From: Bacteroidota bacterium
GTDB taxonomy: Bacteria > Bacteroidota > Bacteroidia > Chitinophagales > BACL12
Assembly (NCBI GenBank): GCA_016715425.1
Contig: JADKAC010000008.1
Location: forward strand, 45,001-109,000
Reading direction: 5' to 3'
Length of the DNA: 64,000 bases
This document shows, one piece after another, positions 53,057-62,657 of the stretch (positions within the stretch are counted from its first letter, which is position 1; the number at the start of each line of letters is the position of its first letter). The translations under genes and the position numbers were made by a program. Under the pieces are notes generated by a model that worked only from the letters and a program-made list of their open reading frames with translations, did not search any database and had not been told where the DNA came from.

Positions 53057-54058
53057 ATGAAAATAGCGGTAGTCGGCGCCACCGGTCTTGTAGGTCAAAT
53101 GATGCGCAGGATATTAGTAGAAAGAAATTTTCCTGTTACACAATTAATTCCTGTTGCTACGGAACGCTCCATAGGTAAAACAATAAAATTTCAAAATCAA
53201 AATATTGAAGTAGTTGGTATGGAACAGGCGATAGCTATGCACCCTGATATTGCATTATTTTCTGCCGGGGGTGAAACCTCTTTGCAATGGGCACCGGAAT
53301 TTGAAAAAATTGGCTGTTGGGTAATTGATAATTCATCGGCATGGCGCATGCATCCGGAATGTGCTTTGGTGGTTCCGGAAATTAATCCGCATCATCTGGA
53401 AGGCAAAAGAAAAATTATTGCAAATCCAAATTGTTCTACAATACAAATGGTTTTGGCATTGCATAAAGTGCATACTGCTTTTAAAATAAAACGCATTGTG
53501 GTTTCTACGTATCAATCGGTATCAGGTTCGGGTGCAAAAGGAATTATGCAACTACATACAGAGCGAACTTCAAATTGCAGAACCACAGAAAATCCTGCAT
53601 ATGCTTTTCGTATTGATATGAATGTAATTCCCCAAGTGGATGTGTTTTTAGATAACGGCTATTCGAAAGAAGAAATGAAAATGCATAATGAAACACAAAA
53701 AATTTATGGTGATGATTCTATTAAGATTTCTGCCACTACGGTGCGTGTTCCTGTTTCCGGCGGACATAGCGAAAGTGCAAATGTGGAATGTGAATTACCT
53801 TTTTCTATTGAACAAATTACGCAGTTAATACATGATACTGAAGGTGTGATTATAGAAGATGATTTGCAACAACCACTCTATCCGATGCCGATATATGCAG
53901 AAGGAAAAGATGATGTTTTTGTGGGAAGAATACGCATGGATTATTCTCAACCCAATACTTTTAATTGCTGGATAGTTGCCGATAACCTGCGTAAAGGTGC
54001 TGCAACTAATGCAGTGCAAATTGCAGAATTATTAATGAAGAAATATAAGTTATCCTGA
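53057..54058 (+). CDS. asd: Aspartate-semialdehyde dehydrogenase
   Basis: NADP-dependent conversion of aspartyl phosphate to aspartate semialdehyde in the lysine, threonine and methionine pathways and in diaminopimelate supply for cell wall. The 333-residue protein has the dinucleotide motif G-A-T-G-L-V-G (residues 7-13), the catalytic Cys126 in N-P-N-C-S-T, and the active-site His in S-G-G-H-S-E-S near 240. Length and motifs are standard. It lies downstream of the divergent lamin-tail protein with its own promoter, and 53 bases before a SanA-like gene. Confidence 0.95.
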   Translation: MKIAVVGATGLVGQMMRRILVERNFPVTQLIPVATERSIGKTIKFQNQNIEVVGMEQAIAMHPDIALFSAGGETSLQWAPEFEKIGCWVIDNSSAWRMHPECALVVPEINPHHLEGKRKIIANPNCSTIQMVLALHKVHTAFKIKRIVVSTYQSVSGSGAKGIMQLHTERTSNCRTTENPAYAFRIDMNVIPQVDVFLDNGYSKEEMKMHNETQKIYGDDSIKISATTVRVPVSGGHSESANVECELPFSIEQITQLIHDTEGVIIEDDLQQPLYPMPIYAEGKDDVFVGRIRMDYSQPNTFNCWIVADNLRKGAATNAVQIAELLMKKYKLS

Positions 54059-54111
54059 TTGCACACACACTAAATAAGAACTAAGCTTTATTTTCGTTTT
54101 GTCAGCATAAC

Positions 54112-54756
54112 ATGAAATTCTTGCATCACATCAGAAAATATTTTATAATCTTAATAGGATTAATTGCCTTTCTAATTGCTTGCATAATAAGTCTGAGTAT
54201 CTGGATGAATTATTCAGTACGCCATCAATTATTTTCTGAAACAAATGCTATTCCTCAAACATATACAGCGCTTGTATTAGGCACATCCCATAAGGTAATT
54301 GGCGGTAATGAAAATCTGTATTTTAAATATCGTATTGAAGCGGCTGCGCAATTATATCATGCAGGTACAGTAACTAAAATTTTATTGAGTGGCGATAATG
54401 GTACTATGCAATATAATGAGCCACGTGAAATGCGAAAAGCACTTATAAAATTAAATGTGCCCGACTCATGTATAGTACTTGATTATGCGGGATTCAGAAC
54501 GTTCGATAGTGTAGTGCGATCCAAAGAAGTCTTTGGTCAGGATTCAATTATTATAGTTAGTCAAATGTTTCATTTGCAAAGAGCATTATTTATTGCAAAC
54601 AGAAAAAATTTAGTTGCTTATGGATATATCGCTGTGGATCCCGGACAAAGTGTAAAAACACATTTGCGTGAATATCCTGCAAGAGTAAGTGCATTTATTG
54701 ATTGTTATATATTACAGACCAAACCAAAATATTTGGGAGAGAAAATAAATATTTAA
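54112..54756 (+). CDS. SanA/ElyC-like DUF218 envelope protein
   Basis: A 214-residue protein with one N-terminal transmembrane helix (about residues 11-35) and a DUF218 domain: A-L-V-L-G-T-S near 62, Y-R-I-E-A-A-A-Q-L-Y near 82, L-L-S-G-D-N near 98, N-V-P-D-S-C-I near 125, T-F-D-S-V near 141 and a late S-Q-M-F-H-L-Q-R-A near 160. SanA-like proteins affect envelope barrier function and vancomycin sensitivity in E. coli. Gene order gives no further clue. It is followed by a convergent gene with a short featureless gap. Confidence 0.85.
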   Translation: MKFLHHIRKYFIILIGLIAFLIACIISLSIWMNYSVRHQLFSETNAIPQTYTALVLGTSHKVIGGNENLYFKYRIEAAAQLYHAGTVTKILLSGDNGTMQYNEPREMRKALIKLNVPDSCIVLDYAGFRTFDSVVRSKEVFGQDSIIIVSQMFHLQRALFIANRKNLVAYGYIAVDPGQSVKTHLREYPARVSAFIDCYILQTKPKYLGEKINI

Positions 54757-54847
54757 CCTATTTTAAAAAAGTATTTAATCATTGTTATTCAAATAAACAA
54801 ACGAGCACACAAATAATGTATGCCGTTTTTTTTATCTAAAACATACT

Positions 54848-55585
54848 TTATTTAACCCATCCTGTAAATGCATAAGAAATATCTTTTTGACCTTCTTTTG
54901 TCCAATGTTCTGTTCCATTTACTTCTCCACCTCTGATACTTCCTACAAAATGCATTTTCCCTTCCTTTTCGCTGAGGGTAGTACTTTCAAATTTTATTTT
55001 ATCTCCATCAATCCACGCCGAATATGGTGATGGTTTAAAACCCCATTCATAGCAAGCAGGACTTTCAAGCATCCCGTTATTAAATGTTATAATTTCTTCT
55101 TTTTCTCCAGTGCCGTCATCATATTTTATAAGAATAGAATTACCATTGAGCTGTGCGGATTCTTGAGGTAATTGTTCGCCTGAAATAAATTCATAATTAA
55201 TATCGGCCTGACCTTCTTTACTCCAGATAAAGGTGCCTTCTATTTTACCTCCCTGTACTGTTCCTATAAACGTCATTTTACCTTCATTCGGACTTAGCAA
55301 GGTAGATTCAAAAGTTGTAAGGTCATCCTTGGTTTTTGCAGTATAACTTCCTTCAGTAAATCCCCAACGACCACATTCCTTATTCATGAATTTTCCATCC
55401 ATGAATTGCGCATGTTCTATTCCTGCAGTAACAGGTTTATTTTTTTCCATCGTAACAATAGTAAAATTTTTACCCTCTAATTGTTCTGCCTTGGATTGTG
55501 AGCAAGAATACAGAGGTAAAAAAATCAGCGAAGAAATTAGAATTACCAGTGAGATAATGCGGAAATTTTTTTTTGACTTTCTCAT
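54848..55585 (-). CDS. Hypothetical lipoprotein with internal duplication
   Basis: A 245-residue lipoprotein (signal ending F-L-P-L-Y-S-C, Cys28). The mature part consists of two about 100-residue repeats: each has x-C-x-x-W-G-F, F-E-S-T-x-L-S, E-G-K-M-x-F-x-G-x-x-x-G-G-x-x-x-G-T, then W-x-K-E-G-Q-x-D-I-x-Y. Beta-barrel-like; no known family was recognised. It is in a separate unit from serS. Confidence 0.75.
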   Translation of the reverse strand: MRKSKKNFRIISLVILISSLIFLPLYSCSQSKAEQLEGKNFTIVTMEKNKPVTAGIEHAQFMDGKFMNKECGRWGFTEGSYTAKTKDDLTTFESTLLSPNEGKMTFIGTVQGGKIEGTFIWSKEGQADINYEFISGEQLPQESAQLNGNSILIKYDDGTGEKEEIITFNNGMLESPACYEWGFKPSPYSAWIDGDKIKFESTTLSEKEGKMHFVGSIRGGEVNGTEHWTKEGQKDISYAFTGWVK

Positions 55586-55663
55586 AGTTGTAAAATTTAA
55601 AGGTGAAAATATATTATATTAATTTTTATACTTTTCTTTTTAAATTATTAATTGCTCCCGTCA

Positions 55664-56311
55664 TCAAATATCCCACACCCTGTTGCATGTCTTCATTAAA
55701 TTAATTACAGTCGAATGCAATTTCATCCGGCTGCATTTTATGATATAAGCCAAACAGTCTATCCTCTGATTGCGCCATTCGTAATCGCTGTAAAATTCTG
55801 ATGCCTGCTTTTTATTGTGTTGGAATATTACTGCGTCTATCAAAATGCAAATCACAGAGTATATAATATCCAAAAAAGAAAGGAAAGCAACTACATACGG
55901 AAAATAATAATAACGTCTTTGAATTATTTCCTGCTTTACATGTATTGCAGAAAAATAATAATTGGCATAGTAGGTAAGAATTAATATTGCAGAATTAAAA
56001 TGAAAAATTGTTGTCAGATATATATTATAATTCAGATTTATTAACCAAAAAACAAATAAATATATTACTGCATTACCAATAAAATCTGTGGGGAAATTGA
56101 AACACAAAATAGCAGAATATTTTCCATAATAGCCCATACAATACAAAGTGGAATATAATGCAATTAAGGAGAGACACATTAAATAAATTCGGAAGATGAT
56201 ATTGAGAATTTTATCTCCTTCATTTATAAAAAATAATCCGGCTGCATGGAGGAATCCCTGAAAGCATGCCACTATAGAAATTTGATTCAGTATGCTCTGA
56301 AACGATATCAC
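55664..56311 (-). CDS. Membrane protein resembling the truncated N-terminal half of an AraC-type regulator
   Basis: A 215-residue hydrophobic protein. The pattern F-Q-G-F-L-H-A-A-G-L-F-F, then L-C-L-S-L-I-A-L-Y-S-T-L and the F-P-T-D-F-I-G-N-A-V-I-Y-L-F-V segment resembles the multi-helix sensory half of Bacteroidota AraC regulators, which normally continue to a helix-turn-helix domain. Here the sequence instead ends after a few Cys/Lys-rich residues (I-K-C-S-R-M-K-L-H), without any recognisable HTH. It may be a remnant. Its stop lies about 78 bases from the neighbouring lipoprotein's start. Confidence 0.5.
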   Translation of the reverse strand: MISFQSILNQISIVACFQGFLHAAGLFFINEGDKILNIIFRIYLMCLSLIALYSTLYCMGYYGKYSAILCFNFPTDFIGNAVIYLFVFWLINLNYNIYLTTIFHFNSAILILTYYANYYFSAIHVKQEIIQRRYYYFPYVVAFLSFLDIIYSVICILIDAVIFQHNKKQASEFYSDYEWRNQRIDCLAYIIKCSRMKLHSTVINLMKTCNRVWDI

Positions 56312-56335
56312 CTATCAAATGTAGTACAATTCGAA

Positions 56336-57607
56336 TCAAGAAATCCTATCAAATCCAGTAAATGGAATCAATGCTTTTGGAATGTTTATTCCATGTGCAT
56401 CCTGATTGTTTTCTAAAAGTGCTGCAAGTATTCTTGGCAATGCCAAAGCACTTCCATTTAATGTATGTACCAATTGATTTTTTCCTGATTTAGAATCTTT
56501 GTATCTGCATCGCATTCTATTGGCTTGAAAGGATTCAAAATTTGAAACTGAACTCACTTCCAACCATCTTTCTTGTGCTGCAGAATACACTTCGAAATCG
56601 TAAGTAATTGCAGAAGCAAAGCCCATATCACCGCCACATAATCGCAATATCCGATAAGGTAATTGAAGCGCTTGCACTATTGATTCAACATAGTCCACCA
56701 TAACATCTAATGTAGCAGAAGAACGATCAGGATGTTCAAGATGTACTATTTCCACTTTATCAAATTGATGTAGTCTGTTTAACCCTTTCACATCTTTACC
56801 ATAAGATCCAGCTTCTCGACGAAAGCATGGTGTATATGCAGTTAGCTTAATCGGCAAATCTTCTTCTTTTAAAATTACATCTCTGTAAATATTAGTCAAT
56901 GGAACTTCTGCTGTTGGAATCATATAGTATTTATCCGCAGGCATAAAATACATCTGTCCTTCTTTATCCGGAAGCTGACCAGTTCCATAACCCGAATCTT
57001 CATTCACCATTAATGGAGGCATGATTTCCGTGTATCCGGATTTTTCTCCTTTATCCAGAAAAAATGCAATTAAAGCTCGTTGCAATTTTGCGCCTTTACC
57101 AATATAAACAGGAAAGCCTGCTCCGGTTAATTTATTTCCTAATTCAAAATCTATGATATTATACTTCGCAGCTAATTCCCAATGGGGCAATGGATTTTCG
57201 TTAAACACCGGGACATTGCCGCCCTGTCTCACTACGATATTATCTTCAGCATCCTTTCCTTCGGGAACAATTGTCTGCGGCAAATTGGGAATGGTAATTA
57301 ATAATTCACGAATTGATTCCGCAATCGTATCATGTTGTGTTTGAAAAGTGGCAATTAATTCTTTTAATTCTGCTGTTTTAGATTTCGCCAATTCAGCATC
57401 TTCTTTTTTCCCTTGAGCAATCAATTTCCCAATCTCTTTCGAAGTGCTGTTCATTTCGGCTAATGCATTGTCTAATGATACCTGAGTCTTTCTTCTATCT
57501 TCATCCAATTGCAATACATTATTAATTAATACGGGTTCACGATTGCGTTTTTTAAGTCTGCTCTTCGCTTCATCGGTATTATTGCGCAGGTAATTAATAT
57601 CAAGCAT
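56336..57607 (-). CDS. serS: Seryl-tRNA synthetase
   Basis: Class II aminoacyl-tRNA synthetase of 423 residues. The N-terminal coiled-coil arm (about 1-110, beginning M-L-D-I-N-Y-L-R-N-N) is followed by the catalytic core: motif 2 C-F-R-R-E-A-G-S-Y-G-K-D near 264 and motif 3 around the A-L-A-L-P-R-I-L-A segment near 390. The serine-binding T-A-E-V-P-L-T-N segment is near 233. Standard length. No T-box or leader signal is visible on the minus strand upstream. Confidence 0.95.
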   Translation of the reverse strand: MLDINYLRNNTDEAKSRLKKRNREPVLINNVLQLDEDRRKTQVSLDNALAEMNSTSKEIGKLIAQGKKEDAELAKSKTAELKELIATFQTQHDTIAESIRELLITIPNLPQTIVPEGKDAEDNIVVRQGGNVPVFNENPLPHWELAAKYNIIDFELGNKLTGAGFPVYIGKGAKLQRALIAFFLDKGEKSGYTEIMPPLMVNEDSGYGTGQLPDKEGQMYFMPADKYYMIPTAEVPLTNIYRDVILKEEDLPIKLTAYTPCFRREAGSYGKDVKGLNRLHQFDKVEIVHLEHPDRSSATLDVMVDYVESIVQALQLPYRILRLCGGDMGFASAITYDFEVYSAAQERWLEVSSVSNFESFQANRMRCRYKDSKSGKNQLVHTLNGSALALPRILAALLENNQDAHGINIPKALIPFTGFDRIS

Positions 57608-57839
57608 GTTCTCTGTTTATCAGCAAATATACAAGGTTAGCCATTCTTGGGTGATTACAGAACTCTTACTGGATACAGGTTTTAAATAAAATTTTTTTTT
57701 TTCACAAATCCTTTTTAACCTTGCATCAGATTCAAACTCTCAAGAGAGGCATTCTTCATAAATTTCGCTTCTCCTGTTTTTAAAACCAACACTTACTTAT
57801 ATTCTTAATTTCTTATTCTAACGTGTAACTCATTTTCTT
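57608..57839. other. Leader region before rho
   Basis: No ORF. A weak -7-like TTAACCTTGCAT lies about 110 bases before the ATG, implying a leader of about 100 nt, with a small palindrome CTCTCAAGAGAG at 57738-57749. Rho genes are often autoregulated by early termination in the leader, so this may be the target. Confidence 0.35.
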
Positions 57840-59390
57840 ATGTACGACATATTGCAGTTAAACGACATGCTCGTTCCTGAATTAAAGGAGATAGCAGAAT
57901 CGCTTTCCATTAAAGACCCCAAAAAACTTCACAAACAAGATCTTATTTACCAAATTCTGGATGCACAAGCAATGACAAATAAATCAGACAAAAACGAGCC
58001 TACCCCTCATAAAGAGGATAAAAAAATTCTCCGCCCAAGAAAGAAAAAAGAATCTACTCCTGTAGTAGATGAAATGGCAGAAGAACTTTCAAGAGAAGAA
58101 CCTGAAATAATTCAATCTCAAGATCTGCAACCTGTTGAATTAAAAGAAGAATACAATTCGGAAAATCAACAAGTAAATGAGGAGGTAAAAGAACAACCCG
58201 AAGAGCAAGTTCAAAATAAATATCCCAATAGAGATTTCAATCAGCAAAAACGCAGAGAACGTTTTAATATTGATTTAGAAGGTGCTGTTCCCGGCGAAGG
58301 CGTATTGGAATTGATGTCGGATGGTTATGGTTTTTTACGCAGTGCAGATTACAATTATCTCACATCCCCAGATGATGTGTATGTGAGCCCATCGCAAATA
58401 AAATTATTCGGTTTAAAAACCGGTGATTGGGTTCAAGGAACAATCAGGCCTCCGAAAGAAGGTGAAAAATATTTTGCTTTATTAAAAGTGGAAACCATTA
58501 ATGGTCGCAACCCACAGGCAGTTAGAGATAGAGTTCCGTTTGATTACCTTACTCCTTTATTCCCTGAAGAAAAATTAAACCTGGTACATGATACTAGTGA
58601 TTATAGTACTCGTATAGTAGATTTATTTTCTCCTATCGGAAAAGGCCAAAGAGGAATGATAGTAGCACAACCGAAAACCGGTAAAACTATGCTGCTTAAA
58701 TCTATCGCAAATGCGATAGCCAAAAATCATCCGGAAGTGTATTTAATTGTATTGCTGATTGACGAACGTCCGGAAGAAGTTACAGATATGGAAAGAAGTG
58801 TGAATGCAGAAGTAATTGCTTCCACTTTTGATGAGCCCGCAGATAAACATGTACGTGTTTCTACAATAGTGCTTCAAAAAGCAAAACGCTTAGTGGAATG
58901 TGGTCAAGATGTAGTTATTCTATTGGACTCAATTACACGACTTGCAAGAGCACACAATACAGTTTCTCCCGCATCCGGAAAAGTTTTATCCGGTGGTGTA
59001 GAAGCAAATGCACTACATAAACCAAAACAATTTTTTGGTGCTGCAAGAAATATTGAAAATGGTGGTTCATTAACCATAATTGCAACTGCTTTAATTGATA
59101 CAGGATCAAAAATGGATGAAGTGATTTTTGAAGAGTTTAAAGGAACCGGTAATATGGAACTTCAATTAGATCGCAAATTATCTAACAGACGCATTTACCC
59201 TGCTATAGATCTTATCGCATCCGGTACAAGAAGAGAAGATTTATTACATGAAAAAGAAGTGTTGCAAAGGCTTTGGATTTTGCGCAAGCATCTTGCTGAT
59301 ATGAATACTGAAGAAGCGATGAACTTCCTACTTCAAAATATGAGAGGAACCAAGAGCAATGAAGAGTTTCTTATTTCAATGAATAGTTAA
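57840..59390 (+). CDS. rho: Transcription termination factor Rho
   Basis: A hexameric RNA helicase/translocase of 516 residues. The N-terminal Rho_N fold (about 1-45, L-K-E-I-A-E-S-L-S) is followed by a long acidic/Gln-rich insertion (about 45-135), usual in Bacteroidota and absent in E. coli. The cold-shock-type RNA-binding domain is about 150-225 (G-Y-G-F-L-R). The ATPase domain contains Walker A A-Q-P-K-T-G-K-T near 278, Walker B I-L-L-D-S near 360 and the secondary RNA-site loop near 385. Intact. Located upstream of an outer-membrane-type gene and rpmH. Confidence 0.95.
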   Translation: MYDILQLNDMLVPELKEIAESLSIKDPKKLHKQDLIYQILDAQAMTNKSDKNEPTPHKEDKKILRPRKKKESTPVVDEMAEELSREEPEIIQSQDLQPVELKEEYNSENQQVNEEVKEQPEEQVQNKYPNRDFNQQKRRERFNIDLEGAVPGEGVLELMSDGYGFLRSADYNYLTSPDDVYVSPSQIKLFGLKTGDWVQGTIRPPKEGEKYFALLKVETINGRNPQAVRDRVPFDYLTPLFPEEKLNLVHDTSDYSTRIVDLFSPIGKGQRGMIVAQPKTGKTMLLKSIANAIAKNHPEVYLIVLLIDERPEEVTDMERSVNAEVIASTFDEPADKHVRVSTIVLQKAKRLVECGQDVVILLDSITRLARAHNTVSPASGKVLSGGVEANALHKPKQFFGAARNIENGGSLTIIATALIDTGSKMDEVIFEEFKGTGNMELQLDRKLSNRRIYPAIDLIASGTRREDLLHEKEVLQRLWILRKHLADMNTEEAMNFLLQNMRGTKSNEEFLISMNS

Positions 59391-59421
59391 CCGTGTTGAT
59401 TAATTTTACAAAAAATATTTA

Positions 59422-60042
59422 ATGAAAAAATTATTATTCATTTCAATTGCTGTGCTGCTTTTACAATTTCAAGGTTCAGCTCAATCCTTTGGTTTATTTG
59501 GCGGTGGAGGTTACACCTTTGGTGATGATTTCGATACTGAATTTGGCTACGGTAGAGTGAATGAATCAGGACATTGGAATACAGGTCTTATTTTCAATGT
59601 CAATGAAGCTTATGGCATAAAGCTCTCTTTTCAGCAACAACCTACTACCGGAAAACTTTATGATTATATATATGGTACGGGTTCGGGGGATGTGAATGTA
59701 TCCTATATCATGGCTGCCGGGCAACGGTATTTACCATTCAGTGATGTAGCTAAAGGATTCTTTGGGATTGAATTAGGTATGGCAATTTTCGGATCGCCGG
59801 AATCAAGTCAAGATGTCGAAAAATTTGCATGGGGTGCTGGTCTGGGTGTTGAATTAAATCCTTCTCCTGTTATAGGCATTCGCATCGGCGGACAAATGTT
59901 AGTTCCTGTTCAAGCATTCGGCGGTGGCTTTTATGTTGGAACAGGTGGCTCCGGAGCAGGAGTTTCCACTTTTAGCACATTATGGCAATTTGGCTTTAAT
60001 GGTGCCTTAGTAATTTATCTTTCTGAATTGGCAAACAGATAA
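59422..60042 (+). CDS. Exported outer-membrane-type hypothetical protein
   Basis: A 206-residue protein with signal peptide (residues 1-20, cut after GSA). The mature part is Gly/Phe/Tyr-rich (F-G-G-G-G-Y-T-F-G-D-D) with alternating hydrophobic strands, consistent with a small outer-membrane barrel. No named family was recognised. It starts 31 bases after rho on the same strand; whether it is co-transcribed is unknown. Confidence 0.7.
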   Translation: MKKLLFISIAVLLLQFQGSAQSFGLFGGGGYTFGDDFDTEFGYGRVNESGHWNTGLIFNVNEAYGIKLSFQQQPTTGKLYDYIYGTGSGDVNVSYIMAAGQRYLPFSDVAKGFFGIELGMAIFGSPESSQDVEKFAWGAGLGVELNPSPVIGIRIGGQMLVPVQAFGGGFYVGTGGSGAGVSTFSTLWQFGFNGALVIYLSELANR

Positions 60043-60077
60043 TTGTAAGCAAATTCAATATTAATAATTGTTGATAT

Positions 60078-60108
60078 TTTGTTCATAGCGGTTATATAAT
60101 TATCTTTG
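60078..60108 (+). promoter_or_regulatory. Canonical Bacteroidota promoter of the rpmH operon
   Basis: TTTG at 60078-60081, exactly 19 bases spacer, then TATCTTTG at 60101-60108, matching both the -33 and -7 consensus. The start codon of rpmH is 23 bases after the -7 element. Confidence 0.8.
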
Positions 60109-60131
60109 CCGTCCAAAATTTTAAGTAGAAA

Positions 60132-60299
60132 ATGAAACCTACATTTAATCCATCCAAAAGGAAAAGAGTAAATAAGCACGGATTCCGTACACGTATGAGT
60201 AGTAAAGATGGCCGTGCAATTATTGCTCGCCGCCGCCGTAAAGGTCGTAAGAAGCTTACAGTTTCTGATGAGCGTACACTCAGACGTTTCCACGTTTAA
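60132..60299 (+). CDS. rpmH: 50S ribosomal protein L34
   Basis: A 55-residue ribosomal protein, read directly from the ATG at 60132 to TAA at 60299. It has the L34 signature M-K-P-T-F-N-P-S-K-R-K-R, H-G-F-R-T-R-M and R-R-R-R-K-G-R. It lies directly upstream of rnpA, the near-universal rpmH-rnpA arrangement, here followed by yidD. Confidence 0.97.
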   Translation: MKPTFNPSKRKRVNKHGFRTRMSSKDGRAIIARRRRKGRKKLTVSDERTLRRFHV

Positions 60300-60312
60300 T
60301 TACAGGGGTGAA

Positions 60313-60714
60313 ATGACACCCGTCAGAAAATATACTTTGCAAAAAGCGGAAAGGCTTTCAAGCAAAAAAGAAATTGCCCTGCTATTTAAGGCGGGGCAAA
60401 ATTTTTTTATAGCACCATTGCAAGTAATATACTTACACAACCAAAATTTATCTGAGAATTTATTACAAGCAGCCTTTACAGTAAGCAAACGCAAAATGCC
60501 ACTTGCCGTAAACCGAAATCGGATAAAACGATTAATGCGGGAAGCTTATCGTTTAAATAACTCGGAGTTAAAAGCGTTACTTCTGGAAAAGAAAATTCCA
60601 CTGTCTGTTGTATTTATTTATACTGGAAATAACCTAACAACTTTTAACGAGATAGAAAATAAATTCAAGTTAGTTTTAAAGCGTTTACATGCAACTTTTA
60701 GCAGCGATAAATAA
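60313..60714 (+). CDS. rnpA: Ribonuclease P protein component
   Basis: A 133-residue protein subunit that helps the RNase P RNA bind pre-tRNA. The start is ATG 60313 (M-T-P-V-R-K-Y-T-L), since the longer frame from 60208 overlaps rpmH and carries an alien leader. A short AGGGG precedes the ATG. The family motif R-N-R-I-K-R-L-M-R-E (about residues 73-82) is present, as is the basic N-terminal region with A-E-R-L-S-S-K-K-E. Its 3' end overlaps yidD by 26 bases. Confidence 0.95.
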   Translation: MTPVRKYTLQKAERLSSKKEIALLFKAGQNFFIAPLQVIYLHNQNLSENLLQAAFTVSKRKMPLAVNRNRIKRLMREAYRLNNSELKALLLEKKIPLSVVFIYTGNNLTTFNEIENKFKLVLKRLHATFSSDK

Positions 60715-60928
60715 GGCAATTAGTTTCGTGCTAATTTTATTAGTAAAATTTTATCAATATGCTATTTCGCCCTTTTTGCCAAACAGTTGCAGATACACAC
60801 CCACATGTTCACATTATATGATTGAAGCAATTAAAAAATATGGTTTCATTAAAGGAGGATGGCTAGGATTAAAAAGATTGAGTTCTTGTCATCCTTGGGG
60901 TGGCCATGGCCATGATCCTGTTCCTTAA
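60689..60928 (+). CDS. yidD: YidD membrane protein insertion efficiency factor
   Basis: A 79-residue protein with one hydrophobic segment (about residues 10-30). The family motif is complete: S-C-R-Y-T-P-T-C-S-H-Y-M-I-E-A (about 33-47) and S-C-H-P-W-G-G-H-G-H-D-P-V-P at the end. It assists YidC-dependent insertion. Translationally overlapping rnpA by 26 bases. yidC itself is not in the window. Confidence 0.95.
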   Translation: MQLLAAINKAISFVLILLVKFYQYAISPFLPNSCRYTPTCSHYMIEAIKKYGFIKGGWLGLKRLSSCHPWGGHGHDPVP

Positions 60929-60954
60929 ATAATTTGTAAAAAGAAAATTATAAG

Positions 60955-62622
60955 ATGCTTACACAATTAAAAAAAAGAGTTGTAATTATTTCAGTGGCGA
61001 TCTCCGCTACAATAATTTTAAGTGCTGCTGCAGTTAAAGTAGATCTGTTTGAAGTTTCTAAAAACATCGACATTTTTACAACTATCTACAAAGAATTAAA
61101 TACTTACTATGTAGATGAAATAGATCCGAACACACTTATGCGCACCGGAATTGATGCGATGCTGGAATCACTGGATCCATATACTAATTATATTTCGGAA
61201 GCAGAACTGGAAGGATATAAATTTCAGGTAACAGGAAATTATGGTGGCATCGGTGCAACGATTCGTCCGGTGGATGGTAAAATAACTGTGATAGATACAC
61301 ATGAGGGATTTCCTGCATTTAATGCCGGATTGCGACCCGGATTTATAATTACAGAAATTGACGGAAAAGCAACTAACGGAAAAAATAATGAGGAAATCAG
61401 TGAGTTTCTTCGAGGCTCACCAGGATCTACTGTTTCTATCAAATACACAAAACCATTCGATGATCAAGAATATCAAAGCACAATTGTTCGTGAAGAAATA
61501 AAAATGGAAAATGTGCCATACTATGGAATGGTAACAGAAAATATCGGTTATATCATACTTACTCAATTCACTGAAAACTCTGGTCGCAATGTGGAGAGTG
61601 CATTACGAATGCTGAAACAAGATCATCCCGAATTGAGTGGTGTTATTTTAGATTTACGGGGCAATCCGGGTGGCTTATTGCGTGAGGCTGTAAATGTATC
61701 CAATGTGTTTGTAGATAAAGGAGTTGAGATAGTGAGTACAAAAGGAAAAGTAACAGAATGGGATAAAGTATTTACATCACTGAATGCACCGCTTGATAAA
61801 ACTATTCCACTTGTTGTACTTACAAGTAGATCCTCTGCTTCGGCTTCAGAAATTGTGGCGGGTGTTATTCAGGATTATGATCGTGGTATAGTTGTAGGTC
61901 AAAAATCTTATGGTAAAGGATTAGTACAAACCACCAGAGATATTTCCTATAAAACAAAACTGAAACTCACTACTGCAAAATATTATATACCAAGCGGCCG
62001 ATGTATTCAAGCTATTGATTATGCGCATCGCAATGAAGATGGCAGTCTTGGAAAAATGCCTGATTCATTAAAAACCGCTTTTAAAACTGCGTCCGGAAGA
62101 GTGGTGTATGATGGTGGTGGAATTGATCCCGATATCACTGTGCCTACTGAAACATATAAAGACATTACCATCAGTTTAATTACAAAAGATATCATTTTCA
62201 ATTATGCTACCTTATTCCAATATGAGCACCCGGAAATTACTGATGCTAGAAATTTTTCTTTGACAGATGCACAATACGAAGACTTCGTAAAATACCTTGC
62301 AGATAAAGATTATGATTATGTAACCGAGACTGAATTACAATTATCGGAGTTTGAAGCAAGTGCTGTGGAAGATCAATATTTCGATGCAATAAAAAGTGAT
62401 ATTGATAATTTAAAAACACTGATTCATCACAATAAAGAAACAGACTTGTATAAATTTAAAAATGAAATTTTGTATGAGCTGAATAAAGAAATTGTAGGTA
62501 GATATTATCAAGATGTAGGTCGCATAGAATTATCTTTTAATTACGATCCGGATATTCAGGAAGCAGTGCGTGTGCTTAATGAACTCGAGAGATATGAAGC
62601 GTTATTAAAACCATCTAAATAA
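60955..62622 (+). CDS. C-terminal processing peptidase (S41)
   Basis: A 555-residue periplasmic serine protease. A signal/membrane segment covers about residues 10-28, a PDZ domain lies at about 95-165 (G-G-I-G-A-T-I with N-A-G-L-R-P-G-F), and the S41 catalytic domain follows with the Ser-Lys dyad: S296 in S-S-A-S-A-S-E-I and K321 in S-Y-G-K-G-L-V-Q, 25 residues apart as in Prc/CtpA. The C-terminal about 170 residues are helical and acidic. Acts on C-terminal tails of envelope proteins. It follows yidD by 26 bases. Confidence 0.93.
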   Translation: MLTQLKKRVVIISVAISATIILSAAAVKVDLFEVSKNIDIFTTIYKELNTYYVDEIDPNTLMRTGIDAMLESLDPYTNYISEAELEGYKFQVTGNYGGIGATIRPVDGKITVIDTHEGFPAFNAGLRPGFIITEIDGKATNGKNNEEISEFLRGSPGSTVSIKYTKPFDDQEYQSTIVREEIKMENVPYYGMVTENIGYIILTQFTENSGRNVESALRMLKQDHPELSGVILDLRGNPGGLLREAVNVSNVFVDKGVEIVSTKGKVTEWDKVFTSLNAPLDKTIPLVVLTSRSSASASEIVAGVIQDYDRGIVVGQKSYGKGLVQTTRDISYKTKLKLTTAKYYIPSGRCIQAIDYAHRNEDGSLGKMPDSLKTAFKTASGRVVYDGGGIDPDITVPTETYKDITISLITKDIIFNYATLFQYEHPEITDARNFSLTDAQYEDFVKYLADKDYDYVTETELQLSEFEASAVEDQYFDAIKSDIDNLKTLIHHNKETDLYKFKNEILYELNKEIVGRYYQDVGRIELSFNYDPDIQEAVRVLNELERYEALLKPSK

Positions 62623-62657
62623 TAAAAAGTTATAAAATCAATTTTTAATAATTTAAA

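Noticed and set aside
60208..60312. Extended N-terminus for rnpA
   Set aside because: This part overlaps rpmH in another frame; the RnpA family begins near 60313.
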